DNA of 64,000 bases from DASUPK01 sp963821705 (GTDB taxonomy: Bacteria; Actinomycetota; Thermoleophilia; Solirubrobacterales; 70-9), in assembly GCA_963821705.1 (NCBI GenBank), contig CAWGEV010000005.1, positions 496,001-560,000 on the forward strand, written 5' to 3'. The notes beneath the pieces are model-generated. The model saw nothing but the letters and a program-made list of their open reading frames with translations. It was not told the origin of the DNA and made no database searches. Made by a program: the position numbers and the translations under genes. This document shows positions 24,354 to 33,484 of this stretch, piece after piece (position 1 is the stretch's first letter; each line of letters begins with the position of its first letter).

Positions 24354-26807
24354 CTACTTGAACGAGATGACCTGCTGGATGCCGCTCGGCCGGTTGGTGT
24401 AGGCCATCGTGAGCAGCGGCAGCGGGCTGAAGTGGATCTGCTCCGCCGTCGCGCTCGCGCGCCAGGCGGCCGGATCCGAGGTGCCCTGCTGGGCCGTCAG
24501 GGTCTGGCCCGCGGCCTGGATCGCGTTCCAGACCTCGGAGCGGCAGAGGTTGAGGTGTCCCTTGCCGCAGTAGGACAGGTTGAACTGGTCCGGGAGCCGC
24601 TTCTTCTTGCCCTTGCCATTCCGGTTCAGGAGGGCGCGGATGTCGCGGTCGAAGTACTGGTACCAGCCGTCGTACTGGCCTCCCGGCGGAGCGTCCCATC
24701 GACTCGCCAGGCTGTCGAGCTGCGGCAGCAGGCCCTGGCCCAGCCGAGCCGCCATCTCGTTGTTGACGATGTTCGGGTAGGCGGCGTCCATGATCGCCGC
24801 GCCGGGGTAGTCGATGAGCCCGTCGCCGTTCAGGTCGAGCCGGTTGCCGCCGTGCTGGCTCCACTGGTTCATCAGGTCCAGCATCTGCTGGGCCATCGGC
24901 GAGGGCGCGGTCGTCCCTCGCAGCAGCTTGTCGAGCAGCGGCAGCATCACGATCGCCCTGACGTCCTGGGTCGCCGAGGCGTTCATCGCTGAGGCGATCG
25001 ACGCCGGTGACCACTTGCCCTTCTTCTTCATCCGCTTCAGGTTGGACCTGAGGAGGTTGACCCGCCCCACCGAGCCGTTGCGCATCCACTGGTCATCCGC
25101 GGCCCCGAAGCCGCGGGCAGCGCCGTTGTTCCAGTTGGTCATGTAGCCCGTCTTGTTGTCCTGACCGTGCATGTGGGCCATCGCCTTCAGGAACCCGCGC
25201 CACTCGTACTTGCCGGTGCCCTTGGTGGGCAGGCCCGGGTCGACGTTCGACGGCCGGATCGGGTCGCGGCCGCTCGTGTACTCCGCGATGTGCTTGCTGT
25301 CGATGTAGAACGAGTTGAAGGTCTGCGGGGTCAGGGAGGCCGCCTTGAAGAACGTCTTCGGGTTCTTCACCTGGCCGTCCGAGAGGCGCCGGAAGAAGAG
25401 CTGGTCGAGCACGTCCTTGAGGTAGCTCGAGCGCTTCTGGGAGATCGCCACCGTGCGGCCGTGGACCCGCCCGTAGCCCTGGACCGGCCCGTGGACGGTG
25501 GTCAGGAAGGTCACCGGGTTGCCGTTCAGGGTGCCGGCGTTGAAGTGGCCCATGTCGCGGCACTTGCCCTTGTACATGTACTTCTGGGTGCTGCCGCCGC
25601 AGAGTGTCTCCGCGTACTGGTCGATGATGTCGCTGCTCGCGGAGGTGAGGGTCGTCGAGAACCGCGGCGTGCGCCCGATCAGCAGGTATCCGGGGAACGG
25701 GGCGGAGGTGGCGCCGCGCCAGTGAAGGCCGGGCGCGTGCATGTCCATCTCGAGGACGAGGCCCGGGAAGAAGTAGCTGATCTGCGGGCCGCCGACCAGG
25801 ATCGGGTGCCCGGTGGTCGAGTGGCGGCCGGTCACCATCAGCTCGTTGCTGGCCTGGACCGGGTTGGCCTGGTATTTCCGCGCGATGCTGGCCGGAGCGG
25901 CCGGGGTCGGCGTGAAGCTCCCGTTGTCGAGGACGACGCTGCCCGGGTGCTTCTTCGGGATGTGCCCGTACGGGAACGTCCCACCCACCGAGGTGACGCT
26001 CTTCGGGTTCTTGAACTGGCGCAGATCGTTGAACGCCTGGAAGCCCTTCCCCTTGCCGAGCTGCTGCTGCAGCCCGCTGAGGAACTCGGAGTTGAGGTCC
26101 TCCCGGCCGCCGCCCTGGCCGAGGAACTGGCCCTTGAGGGCGTTGACGGCGTAGACGTCGTTGCGGGTCCAGGGCGCGTTCGGCGAGTGTGTGGCCGCCA
26201 GGTAGGCGTTGATCCCAGCGATGAAGCTGTCGATGTCACGAAGGACGGCCTTGCCCTCCTTGCCCGCCTTCTTCAGGGACTTGGTCTCCTTGGAGACGAC
26301 GGCTTCGGTTTCCGCGCTCGGCTTGAAGCTCTGGAGCCCGGCCGTCAGCCCGATCGCGCTCAGCCCGGGAGCGTCGATCACGGCGACGCGCGAGTTGTAG
26401 CGGGTCTGCTCCAGGAGCAGGCCGCGGTCCTCGGCCGTGACCCATCCGGCCGCCTCCACGCCGCCGGCGTGGGTATTGGCGAAGATGTGCGGGACGTTGA
26501 AGCGGTCCCGTAGGAGCGTCACGCCTGGGAACGGCACGCTCTCCTGGGTGGTGGGCCCATCCGTGTCGGCGCTCAGCGACTCGGACTTGAAGTCCGTGTT
26601 GAGGTCGTTGGAGGTGACGTGGTCGAAGAGCGGCGTGAGGGCGTTGTAGAGCGTTGCCTGGGCGGCGGCGTTCGGGCCCGGCGTGCCGTACTGGCCCGAC
26701 GGCAGGATGTTCCTGGCGATGATCGCGCGGTCCTTGGCGAACGCACTCGCGCAGGCCCCCGTCACGAAAACCGAAACGACGCCAACGGCGATCAAGACAC
26801 GTCGCAT
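24354..26807 (-). CDS. penicillin acylase family hydrolase, secreted (copy 2)
   Basis: This 817-aa precursor has a signal peptide (residues 1-24, ending ASAFA). The alpha-chain signature TLLRDRFNVPHIFA lies at about residues 97-110, and the predicted autocleavage site is QASNELMVTG, with Ser320 as N-terminal nucleophile. It is distant from copy 1 (14706-17102), with long insertions rich in Lys and Gly. It is expected to work outside the membrane on an acylated amide. It stands alone between nfo (32 bp downstream) and a divergent membrane-protein gene. The ATG is preceded by AGAGGTG. The substrate is unknown. Confidence 0.9.
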   Translation of the reverse strand: MRRVLIAVGVVSVFVTGACASAFAKDRAIIARNILPSGQYGTPGPNAAAQATLYNALTPLFDHVTSNDLNTDFKSESLSADTDGPTTQESVPFPGVTLLRDRFNVPHIFANTHAGGVEAAGWVTAEDRGLLLEQTRYNSRVAVIDAPGLSAIGLTAGLQSFKPSAETEAVVSKETKSLKKAGKEGKAVLRDIDSFIAGINAYLAATHSPNAPWTRNDVYAVNALKGQFLGQGGGREDLNSEFLSGLQQQLGKGKGFQAFNDLRQFKNPKSVTSVGGTFPYGHIPKKHPGSVVLDNGSFTPTPAAPASIARKYQANPVQASNELMVTGRHSTTGHPILVGGPQISYFFPGLVLEMDMHAPGLHWRGATSAPFPGYLLIGRTPRFSTTLTSASSDIIDQYAETLCGGSTQKYMYKGKCRDMGHFNAGTLNGNPVTFLTTVHGPVQGYGRVHGRTVAISQKRSSYLKDVLDQLFFRRLSDGQVKNPKTFFKAASLTPQTFNSFYIDSKHIAEYTSGRDPIRPSNVDPGLPTKGTGKYEWRGFLKAMAHMHGQDNKTGYMTNWNNGAARGFGAADDQWMRNGSVGRVNLLRSNLKRMKKKGKWSPASIASAMNASATQDVRAIVMLPLLDKLLRGTTAPSPMAQQMLDLMNQWSQHGGNRLDLNGDGLIDYPGAAIMDAAYPNIVNNEMAARLGQGLLPQLDSLASRWDAPPGGQYDGWYQYFDRDIRALLNRNGKGKKKRLPDQFNLSYCGKGHLNLCRSEVWNAIQAAGQTLTAQQGTSDPAAWRASATAEQIHFSPLPLLTMAYTNRPSGIQQVISFK

Positions 26808-26938
26808 CTCGAGCACCTCTCCTCTCTTGTCCTCTCCTGGCGCGCAGGTCCCTGAGCGCCCGGGGCACGCTAACAAACCGTTCTAAAGAGCGGAGTTGCG
26901 ATGCTGGGTCCGGTCTCGCCGAGAAATAGATTGTCCGA

Positions 26939-28588
26939 ATGCCCGACCGCCTCGGCCGACGCGCCCTGGATCCGGTCGTGTTGCTGCTCGCCGGCGGGGC
27001 CGCGGCCTCCGCTGCCCTGCTGCTGGCGCTGGGCTCGCGGCTGACCTTCCTGCTCGACGACTGGGAGTTCCTCCTCTACCGCCCCGGGTTCAACGCCCAC
27101 TCGATCCTCGACCCGCACGGCGAGCACATCTCGATCGCGCCCGTCCTGATCTACAAGGCCCTGCTGGCCACGGTCGGAATGAGCTCGTCGGTCCCGTATC
27201 TCGCCGTGGACGTGGTCTTCGTCGTGGCCAGCGCGGTCCTGCTCTTCATCTATCTTCGTCGCCGCATCGATCCCTGGCTGGCGCTGCTCGCAGCCGGGAT
27301 CGTGCTGACGCTCGGCCCGGCCTACGACGACCTGCTCTGGGACTTCCAGATGGGGTTCACCGGGTCACTCGCATGCGGCCTGGGGGCGATCCTGATGCTC
27401 GAGCGAGGGAATGGGCGCGGCGACGCGCTCGCCTGTGGGCTGCTGACCGTCGGGGTGACCTTCTCGAGTCTCGGGCTGCCGTTCATCGTCGCGGCCGCGG
27501 TCGACGTGGCCCTTCGGGATGACCGCCTGCGGCGGCTCTACGTGGTCGCGGTGCCGGCTCTCCTTTACGCCGTCTGGTGGGCCGGCTGGGGGCACACTGC
27601 CGACGCCGCACTCTCTCTGCACAACGTCGCGACGACTCCCGAGTTCGTACTCGATGCCGCCGGGGGCGTCCTCGCCTCCCTCTTCGGCCTGGTCCAGACC
27701 CCCATGGGGGTCGCCGCCGCCCAGTTCGACTGGGGCAAGCCGCTACTGGTGGCGGCCCTGGGAATCGGCGCCTGGCGCCTCCGCCGGATCGGGCAAGTGC
27801 CACGGGAGCTGTGGATCGCGGTCGCTCTGGCCCTGAGCTTCTGGGTGCTCGCCGGGCTCAACGTGAAGCCGGGCCGCGGCCCAACCGAGAGCCGCTACCT
27901 GCTGCCGGGGGCGGTCTTCGTCCTGATGATCGCCGGCGAGCTGCTTCGCGGTGTCCGGGTGCCGCGCCCGGGGATCCTCATCGCCTACCTGGCCGGGGCG
28001 GCGATCGTGGCCGCGAACCTTTCGGTGCTTCACGACGCGTACCTCGCCTATCGCAACACCAGCGACCTGATCAAGGCGGACCTGGGCTCGCTCGAGATCG
28101 CCCGGGACCGGATCGTTTTCCCCGTCCGGCTCTCCCAGGACATCGCCGACACCGCGTACGTCGGCGTCTATTCCTCCGCCTACCTGCCGGCCGCCGATCG
28201 CTATGGGTCGCCGGCCGACACGCCCGCCGAGATCGCGAGCGCTCCGGAGCCGGCGCGGGTGGCCGCCGACAAGGTCCTCGCGCGCGCGCTGGGGATCGGC
28301 CTCGCTCCGGGCCGTGGCCCCCTGCATGGCTGCCGGAGTTTGCCCCCGCCCGGCGGGATCGTGCGCGTGCCGCCCGGCGGCGTCAGCATCCGGACCTCGC
28401 GGGAGGCCGGCGCCCAGGCCAACCTGCGCCGCTTCGCCACCATCTCGTTTCCGGTGGCCCTGGCCCCGCTTCCCGCCGGGCAGACCCGGGTCCTCCGCAT
28501 CCCGACCGACCGCGCCGCGGAGCCCTGGGAGTTGGCGCTTCGCTCGAACGGGCCGACGGAGGTGTGCGACGCCGTTAGCCCGCAGTAG
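26939..28588 (+). CDS. polytopic membrane protein, glycosyltransferase-like (GT-C fold)
   Basis: This 549-aa protein has about ten hydrophobic segments in the first 360 residues and a soluble C-terminal domain of about 190 residues. After the first membrane helix comes LDDWEFLLYRPGF, an acidic (Asp-Asp) motif in the first outside loop. This is the place where GT-C glycosyltransferases carry catalytic acidic residues. HGEHIS and RGPTESRYLLP lie in later loops. The C-terminal region has two cysteines (LHGCRSLPP and EVCDAV) that could form an extracellular disulphide. The donor would be a lipid-linked sugar. The assignment rests on topology and motif, not a clear family. Confidence 0.7.
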   Translation: MPDRLGRRALDPVVLLLAGGAAASAALLLALGSRLTFLLDDWEFLLYRPGFNAHSILDPHGEHISIAPVLIYKALLATVGMSSSVPYLAVDVVFVVASAVLLFIYLRRRIDPWLALLAAGIVLTLGPAYDDLLWDFQMGFTGSLACGLGAILMLERGNGRGDALACGLLTVGVTFSSLGLPFIVAAAVDVALRDDRLRRLYVVAVPALLYAVWWAGWGHTADAALSLHNVATTPEFVLDAAGGVLASLFGLVQTPMGVAAAQFDWGKPLLVAALGIGAWRLRRIGQVPRELWIAVALALSFWVLAGLNVKPGRGPTESRYLLPGAVFVLMIAGELLRGVRVPRPGILIAYLAGAAIVAANLSVLHDAYLAYRNTSDLIKADLGSLEIARDRIVFPVRLSQDIADTAYVGVYSSAYLPAADRYGSPADTPAEIASAPEPARVAADKVLARALGIGLAPGRGPLHGCRSLPPPGGIVRVPPGGVSIRTSREAGAQANLRRFATISFPVALAPLPAGQTRVLRIPTDRAAEPWELALRSNGPTEVCDAVSPQ

Positions 28589-28592
28589 TGAT

Positions 28593-28664
28593 GGCGAGGG
28601 CCAGAATCGAACTGGCGACACCACGATTTTCAGTCGTGTGCTCTACCAACTGAGCTACCTCGCC
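28593..28664 (-). tRNA. tRNA-Phe (GAA)
   Basis: A 72-base cloverleaf is visible on the minus strand. The acceptor stem is GGCGAGG/CCTCGCC, the D arm GCTC...GAGC, the anticodon stem CACGA/TCGTG around loop CTGAAAA (anticodon GAA), and the T arm GCCAG-TTCGATT-CTGGC. The 3' CCA is not encoded. The gene lies between two plus-strand genes. Confidence 0.97.
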
Positions 28665-28692
28665 GGAGGGCGCAAAGGCTAGCGTCAGAGGC

Positions 28693-29760
28693 GTGAAGCG
28701 GAGCATCGTCGTCGTCGCCACAGTCCTCGTCGCGGCCTCCGTCTCGGGCGCCACGGAGCAGCCGCCGGCGCCGATCCGGACCGTGATCCCGACGCCCGTC
28801 TTCGGTACGGCTGCCACTGGCCCGTTCTCGGCGGTCCACATCCGGAGCCACCTGCGACCGCTCGGTCCGGGCGCGCCCGCCTGGGCAAGACGGCTCTACC
28901 GCAACTCGGTTCGCGTCCTAGTCGCGCTGACCGACCCGCGCTCAGGAGCCATGATCGCCGGCGATCGCGACGGGTGGGACTACGTCTGGCCGCGGGACGC
29001 GGCGGCCGGCGCGCTGGCACTGAAGGCGGCCGGGCTGCGTCCGGAGGCGCTCAAGGTGACCCGATTCCTCTCGAGCCTGGACCTGGAAAAGGCGGCGCGC
29101 TATTACCCCGACGGGTCCCAGGTACCCGGACGAACTGCGGCTGGGGACGGCGAGGGATGGGTCCTGGCCGCCGAGCGAGCTGTTGGATGTGGCTTCCGGT
29201 CGGCTGTCCGAGGTTGCTGTTGCAGGACGACAGGAGCCCCGGACAGTCCCACGTCGTGGCGGGGCCGGCAGGACTACGGGGAGAACGTCACGGGGGACCT
29301 GCTCGGGAACGCGATCGCCTCCCGGGCTCCCGCGGACGAGATCAGGAGCCGCTTCCTCTCCGCCCAGGGCTTGGTACGGGAGCAGGGAGACGACCAGCTC
29401 GACTCCTCGGCCGCCTGGGCTGCGACCGTCTTCCCCGGCCGGGGTCTTCACGGAGCGGTGAAGGCAACGCTCCTCGCGCTCGTCCGGGAATCGACCCCGT
29501 TCGGCATTCCCCCGATGGAGGGCTGGACCCCGGGGCAGGTCTGGACGGCGCCCACCGCCTGGTCGGCGTGGGCGCTCGTCGAGCTCGGCGACCCCGGCGC
29601 AGCGGACCGCCTGCTGGGAGAGCTGCATCGTGCCGAGACGCCGGACGGCACGCTGCCGGAGCGGGTCGACGCCCGTACAGGTCTGCCGACCTCGACGACG
29701 CCGCTCGCCTGGTCGCACGCCTTCGCGATCCTGACGCTGCGCGCCCGCTACCCCGGCTAG
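28693..29760 (+). CDS. glucoamylase-like (GH15-type) secreted glycosidase
   Basis: This 355-aa protein starts with GTG. It has a short signal peptide (about residues 1-20) and then an alpha/alpha six-barrel pattern. RDGWDYVWPRDAAAG (about residues 95-109) is the GH15 substrate-binding segment, and LPERVDARTGLP...TTPLAWSHAF near the end is the second catalytic glutamate region. At 355 aa it is shorter than most bacterial GH15 enzymes. Residues 170-190 are odd, with GCGFRSAVRGCCCR, unlike the family. A pair of compensating indels there is possible but unproven. It acts on alpha-glucan or trehalose-like glucosides by family inference. Confidence 0.7.
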   Translation: MKRSIVVVATVLVAASVSGATEQPPAPIRTVIPTPVFGTAATGPFSAVHIRSHLRPLGPGAPAWARRLYRNSVRVLVALTDPRSGAMIAGDRDGWDYVWPRDAAAGALALKAAGLRPEALKVTRFLSSLDLEKAARYYPDGSQVPGRTAAGDGEGWVLAAERAVGCGFRSAVRGCCCRTTGAPDSPTSWRGRQDYGENVTGDLLGNAIASRAPADEIRSRFLSAQGLVREQGDDQLDSSAAWAATVFPGRGLHGAVKATLLALVRESTPFGIPPMEGWTPGQVWTAPTAWSAWALVELGDPGAADRLLGELHRAETPDGTLPERVDARTGLPTSTTPLAWSHAFAILTLRARYPG

Positions 29761-30305
29761 TGCCGGTCCACGTCGGCCTGGTCGAGGGCGTCGTCGGCAG
29801 CGTCGGTCCGCTCCTCGGAGCTGGGCTCGACCGCCGCTGAGGAGAGCGCGATCTTCACGGCCTCCCCGGGCGACGTCGCCTCGACGATGCCGAGGTCCGT
29901 CCCGGCGTGGTTCCGCAGCGTCCAGCTCTGGATCGCGACGACGGGCCGGCCGAGCTTGCGCGCGTAAGCGATCTCGGAGAGCGTTCCCCACTCGCCGCCG
30001 ACCGCGATCACGGCCTCGCCGGAGGCGACGACGGCGAGGTTGCGGGCGTGCCCGGTCCCGGTTGCGACGGCGTGGGTGACGTACGGGTTGGCGTCCGAGG
30101 GCGAGAGCGTGGGGAGGACCGCGATCACCGTGCCCCCTGCCCCGCTGGCGCCCTTCGACGCCGCCTCCATGACTCCCGTGAGACCCCCGCACACCAGCAC
30201 CGCTCCCCCCTCCGCGATGCCGCGGCCCACCGCCTCGGCGTCCCTGAGGATGTCCGGCCCCCCCTCCGAGGCGCCGATCACCGAGATCTGGACTCGCTGA
30301 GTCAC
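29757..30305 (-). CDS. TIGR00725 family SLOG-fold protein (LOG-like)
   Basis: This 182-aa protein has the nucleotide-binding SLOG fold of the lysine-decarboxylase-like/TIGR00725 group. IGASEGGP is near the start, CGGLTGVMEAASKGA is near residue 40, and VAVGGEWGTLSEIAYA near residue 100. Relatives cleave cytokinin-type nucleotides or bind nucleotide-derived signals. This one lacks the exact PGGxGTxxE motif of LOG enzymes (it has GGEWGTLSE), so binding without catalysis is possible. Its GTG overlaps the helicase stop as GTGA, so both proteins are translated together. Confidence 0.82.
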   Translation of the reverse strand: MTQRVQISVIGASEGGPDILRDAEAVGRGIAEGGAVLVCGGLTGVMEAASKGASGAGGTVIAVLPTLSPSDANPYVTHAVATGTGHARNLAVVASGEAVIAVGGEWGTLSEIAYARKLGRPVVAIQSWTLRNHAGTDLGIVEATSPGEAVKIALSSAAVEPSSEERTDAADDALDQADVDRH

Positions 30306-32581
30306 GAGGCCTTCGCCCTGCCCTCGCGAAGCATCCGTCCCATCAGCTCGAGCGCACCGCCCTTGTGGAGGTGCTCGTTGAGGTTGCCGCACTTCGGGCT
30401 CTGGACGCAGGAGGGGCAGCCGTCGTCGCACGGGCATTCGCGGATCAGGCGGTCGGCGTCTCCGACCAGCCGCTCGAACTCCTCGTAACCGCGGCGGGTG
30501 ATCCCGACGCCGCCGGGGTGCCCGTCGTAGATGAAGATCGTCGGCGACCCGGTCTGGTGGTGGATGTTGGTCGAGAGGCCGCCGATGTCCCAGCGGTCGC
30601 ACATCGCGATCAGCGGGAGCACGGCGATCTGGCCGTGCTCCGAGGCGTGCAGCGCCCCGAGGAGCACCTCGCTGGGAAGCGCCGCGGCCATCCGGTCGCC
30701 GATCACGTACCAGAGGGCCTGCGTGACGAAGTCCTGCTCCGGGAGATCCAGGGACACGATGTCGATGACCTTGTTGTCGCCGAGCCGCTTGCGCTGGTAG
30801 GCGATCACCTGCTCGGAGACCGACACTGTGCCGAAGCTGAGCTCGACCCCCAGGGCGCGGCGCTGCGTCTCCATTCCCTCGACGTAGACCTCGGTCTCCT
30901 TCTTCACCTGCGTGTAGTAGTCGCCGTCGAAGGGCTTGACGATCGCGCGGCGCGAGCCGACGTCGAGCTCGGCGACCTCATACGAGCGGCCCAGGTGCAG
31001 GTAGATGGCGCCCGGGTGGACGGTGGAGAAGGCCCGCTCTGCCTCGACGTTGCCGAGCATCTCGCCGGACGAGGCGTCCACGACCGCGACGCTGTCGGCG
31101 GACGCCGACCGCAGAGCGATCCGGCCGGCGACGAAGTCGCCCGTCCGGGTCAGGTAGCGTTCTCCGCGTCCCCGCCGCAGCTCGCCCGCCGTCACCAGCC
31201 GCTCGGCCCGGTGCCGCCAACCATCGCCGAGGATCTCGTCGTCATCGGGGCCCAGCGGCGCCTCGTAGGCGGCGGCGACCAGGTGCTGCATCTGGATCTG
31301 CTCCGAGCGGTGGTCGAGGATCGCGGCCTCCACCGCGCGGCCCAGGAACTCGTCGGGATGGCGGCAGAAGAACTGGTCGAGGGCGTCCTCCCCCGCGACG
31401 TAGACCGCGAGCCCGCGGCGGCGGCGACCCGCGCGTCCCCACATCTGCCGCAGGCTCGCGACCGTCCCGGGGAAGTTCACGCAGATCGCCGCGTCGAGCT
31501 CCCCGACGTCGATTCCCAGCTCCAGGGCGTCGGTGGCCGCTACGGCGAGCAGCTCTCCCGAGGCCAGCTGGGACTCGATCTCGCGGCGTTGCTGGGGCGT
31601 GTAGCCGGCCCGGTATGGCGCGATCCGCCCGGAGAGCTCGCCCTGTCCGCGACGAACCAGCTCGTCCGACGCGAAGCGGTTGATCAGCTCGATACCCCGG
31701 CGACTCCGCATGAAGCAGATCGTTCGCACCCCGCGGGTGACCAGCTCGACGAGCAGATCGGCTGCCTCCGAGACGGGGGAGCGGCGGGTCATGGTCCGCT
31801 GCTCGATCACCGGCGGGTTCCACATCGCGATCTCACGGCCGGCCCGGGGCGCGCCGTCGTCATCCAGCAGCTCGAAGGACAGCCCGGTGAGCCGCTCGGC
31901 CAGCTCACCGGGATTGGCGATGGTGGCCGAGGCGAGCACGAAGCGAGGCTCAGCGCCGTATAGCCGCGCCACCCTCCGGAGGCGCCGCAGGACGTTCGCG
32001 ACGTGGGAGCCGAAGACCCCGCGATAGGTGTGGGCCTCGTCGACGACCACCCAGCCCAGGTTGGCCAGGAAGTCCCCCCACCGCTTGTGGTGCGGCAGGA
32101 CCCCGACGTTGAGCATGTCGGGGTTGGTGAGGACGAGGTTCGCGCGGCGCCTGATCGAGGGGCGGTCCTCGCGCGGCGTGTCGCCGTCGTAGATCGCCTC
32201 GCGCAGCCCCGGCGGGCGGAGCTCGCCGAGCTTCCGCGCCTGGTCCTGAGCCAGCGCCTTGGTCGGGTAGAGGTAGAAGGCGCGACGCAGGGGCTCCCGC
32301 GCGATCCCATCGAGAACGGGAAGGTTGAAGGAGAGCGACTTCCCGGACGCCGTGCCGCTGGTCAGGATCAGGTTCGACCGCCGCGCGGTCTCGTAGGCGG
32401 CCGCCTGATGCGAGTAGAGGGACTCGATCCCCGCCCCCCTGAGTGCCTGGGCGAGCGCCGGGTCGAGCGAGCCGGGCAGCTCGGTGAGCTTCGCCATCGT
32501 CGCCGGCTCCGCGGACTCGGCGACCAGCCGGCCATCGTCTCGGGCCGGACCGAGCGCCGGCTCCCAGGCGCCGCCGTTCAT
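30302..32581 (-). CDS. MrfA-like DEAH helicase with C-terminal zinc domain (DUF1998)
   Basis: This 759-aa SF2 helicase has Walker A (TSGTASGKS) near residue 74 and the DEAH box in VVVDEAHTYRG near residue 180. Motif VI contains QMWGRAGRRRRG. The C-terminus is a DUF1998/MZB domain with four cysteines in CPCDDGCPSCVQSPKCGN. This is the architecture of B. subtilis MrfA (YprA), a 3'-5' helicase repairing mitomycin-type adducts. The ATG lies at the edge of a hairpin repeat; a second ATG 28 codons later (MAKLTELPG) is also plausible. It is coupled by GTGA overlap to the SLOG protein gene. Confidence 0.92.
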   Translation of the reverse strand: MNGGAWEPALGPARDDGRLVAESAEPATMAKLTELPGSLDPALAQALRGAGIESLYSHQAAAYETARRSNLILTSGTASGKSLSFNLPVLDGIAREPLRRAFYLYPTKALAQDQARKLGELRPPGLREAIYDGDTPREDRPSIRRRANLVLTNPDMLNVGVLPHHKRWGDFLANLGWVVVDEAHTYRGVFGSHVANVLRRLRRVARLYGAEPRFVLASATIANPGELAERLTGLSFELLDDDGAPRAGREIAMWNPPVIEQRTMTRRSPVSEAADLLVELVTRGVRTICFMRSRRGIELINRFASDELVRRGQGELSGRIAPYRAGYTPQQRREIESQLASGELLAVAATDALELGIDVGELDAAICVNFPGTVASLRQMWGRAGRRRRGLAVYVAGEDALDQFFCRHPDEFLGRAVEAAILDHRSEQIQMQHLVAAAYEAPLGPDDDEILGDGWRHRAERLVTAGELRRGRGERYLTRTGDFVAGRIALRSASADSVAVVDASSGEMLGNVEAERAFSTVHPGAIYLHLGRSYEVAELDVGSRRAIVKPFDGDYYTQVKKETEVYVEGMETQRRALGVELSFGTVSVSEQVIAYQRKRLGDNKVIDIVSLDLPEQDFVTQALWYVIGDRMAAALPSEVLLGALHASEHGQIAVLPLIAMCDRWDIGGLSTNIHHQTGSPTIFIYDGHPGGVGITRRGYEEFERLVGDADRLIRECPCDDGCPSCVQSPKCGNLNEHLHKGGALELMGRMLREGRAKAS

Positions 32582-32616
32582 GCGAGGGGGCTCCGCCAGG
32601 AGCCACCCGTTTCATG
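32582..32616 (-). repeat. hairpin repeat, copy 1
   Basis: The minus strand reads CATGAAACGGGTGGCTCC, a 4-base loop, then GGAGCCCCCTCGC. The stem is GGCTCC/GGAGCC. It lies between the folP stop and the helicase start and shares its flanks with copies at 33482 (inverted relative to this one) and 50877. Confidence 0.7.
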
Positions 32617-32620
32617 TGGC

Positions 32621-33484
32621 CTAGGCAATCTCTGCTCCGCGTGGCGCCTCGATCGCCGCGGCGACCTTCATCGCCTGGAGCGCGCTCGGGTCGTGCAGGC
32701 GGAGGAGGTCGGCTCCGGCGACCACGGCAAGCGTGGTCGCGGCGGCGGTCGCCCACTCCCGATCGACCGCGGGTGCGCGCTCGATCCAGGACCCGGCGAG
32801 CACCGCCCCGAGGAAGTCCTTGCGCGAGAGGGACACGTAGAGCGGCCGGCCCAGCGCCTTGAGCTCGGAGAGCCGCCGGAGGATCTCGAGGTTGTCGGCG
32901 ACCGACAGGTCGAAGTCGAGCCCGGGATCGATTGCGATCTGCTCCTCCGAGACGCCGCAGGCGAGGGCCGCGTCCAGCCGCCGCGCGAACCAATCGCGCA
33001 GATGGTCGATCGGATCCTCAAAGCGAGGGGGGTCCCGGTCCTCTCGCGGCGGGCCCTCGATGTGCATGAGCACGAGGCCGCAGCCCGATTCGGCGGCGAG
33101 CCCGAACATCTCCTCCGAGCCGCCCCCGATGTCGTTGATCGCCACCGCGCCCGCGCCCAGGGCGGCGCGAGCCACTTCCGGGGAGAAGGTGTCGGCGGAT
33201 ACCGGCATGTCGGTGCGACCGGTGAGCACCTTCAGCGCCGGGACGAGCTTGGCGGCCTCGTCCCGCGCGCTCACCGGCGCACCGCTGCGGGCGGCCACCG
33301 CACCGACGTCGAGCATCTCGAAACCGGCCTCGATGAGGCGAAGCCCGTCCTCCACCGCCCGGTCCGGGGTCCCGCTGCGGGCGCCCTCGAACATCGAGTC
33401 GTCGGTGACGTTGACGATCCCCACGCCGACCGGGCTGCTCAGTTCGATCGCCCTGTCGCTCAGCTTCCACTCCACAGCCTTCAT
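32621..33484 (-). CDS. folP: divergent dihydropteroate synthase
   Basis: This 287-aa TIM-barrel protein of the pterin-binding family normally condenses hydroxymethylpterin diphosphate with p-aminobenzoate. GIVNVTDDSMFEG replaces the usual NVTPDSFSDGG, DVGAVAARSGAPVS replaces GGESTRPGA, and IDPGLDFDLS replaces DPGIGFGK. SADTF, INDIGGG, SLSRKDFLGA and LRLHDP keep the pterin, Mg and phosphate contacts partly. It may be a degenerate or altered-specificity paralogue like mycobacterial FolP2, or the only copy here; other folate genes are absent from the window. The gene is bracketed by inverted hairpin repeats; the ATG lies inside one of them. Confidence 0.8.
   Translation of the reverse strand: MKAVEWKLSDRAIELSSPVGVGIVNVTDDSMFEGARSGTPDRAVEDGLRLIEAGFEMLDVGAVAARSGAPVSARDEAAKLVPALKVLTGRTDMPVSADTFSPEVARAALGAGAVAINDIGGGSEEMFGLAAESGCGLVLMHIEGPPREDRDPPRFEDPIDHLRDWFARRLDAALACGVSEEQIAIDPGLDFDLSVADNLEILRRLSELKALGRPLYVSLSRKDFLGAVLAGSWIERAPAVDREWATAAATTLAVVAGADLLRLHDPSALQAMKVAAAIEAPRGAEIA

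Noticed and set aside
23533..25089. Extension of the nfo frame to 518 aa
   Set aside because: The extra 256 residues are antisense-like to the penicillin acylase and nonconserved; the ATG at 24321 fits endonuclease IV.
30302..30602. Extension of the SLOG-protein frame upstream into the helicase gene
   Set aside because: The GTG overlapping the helicase stop fits the family length; the extension is a shadow of the helicase.
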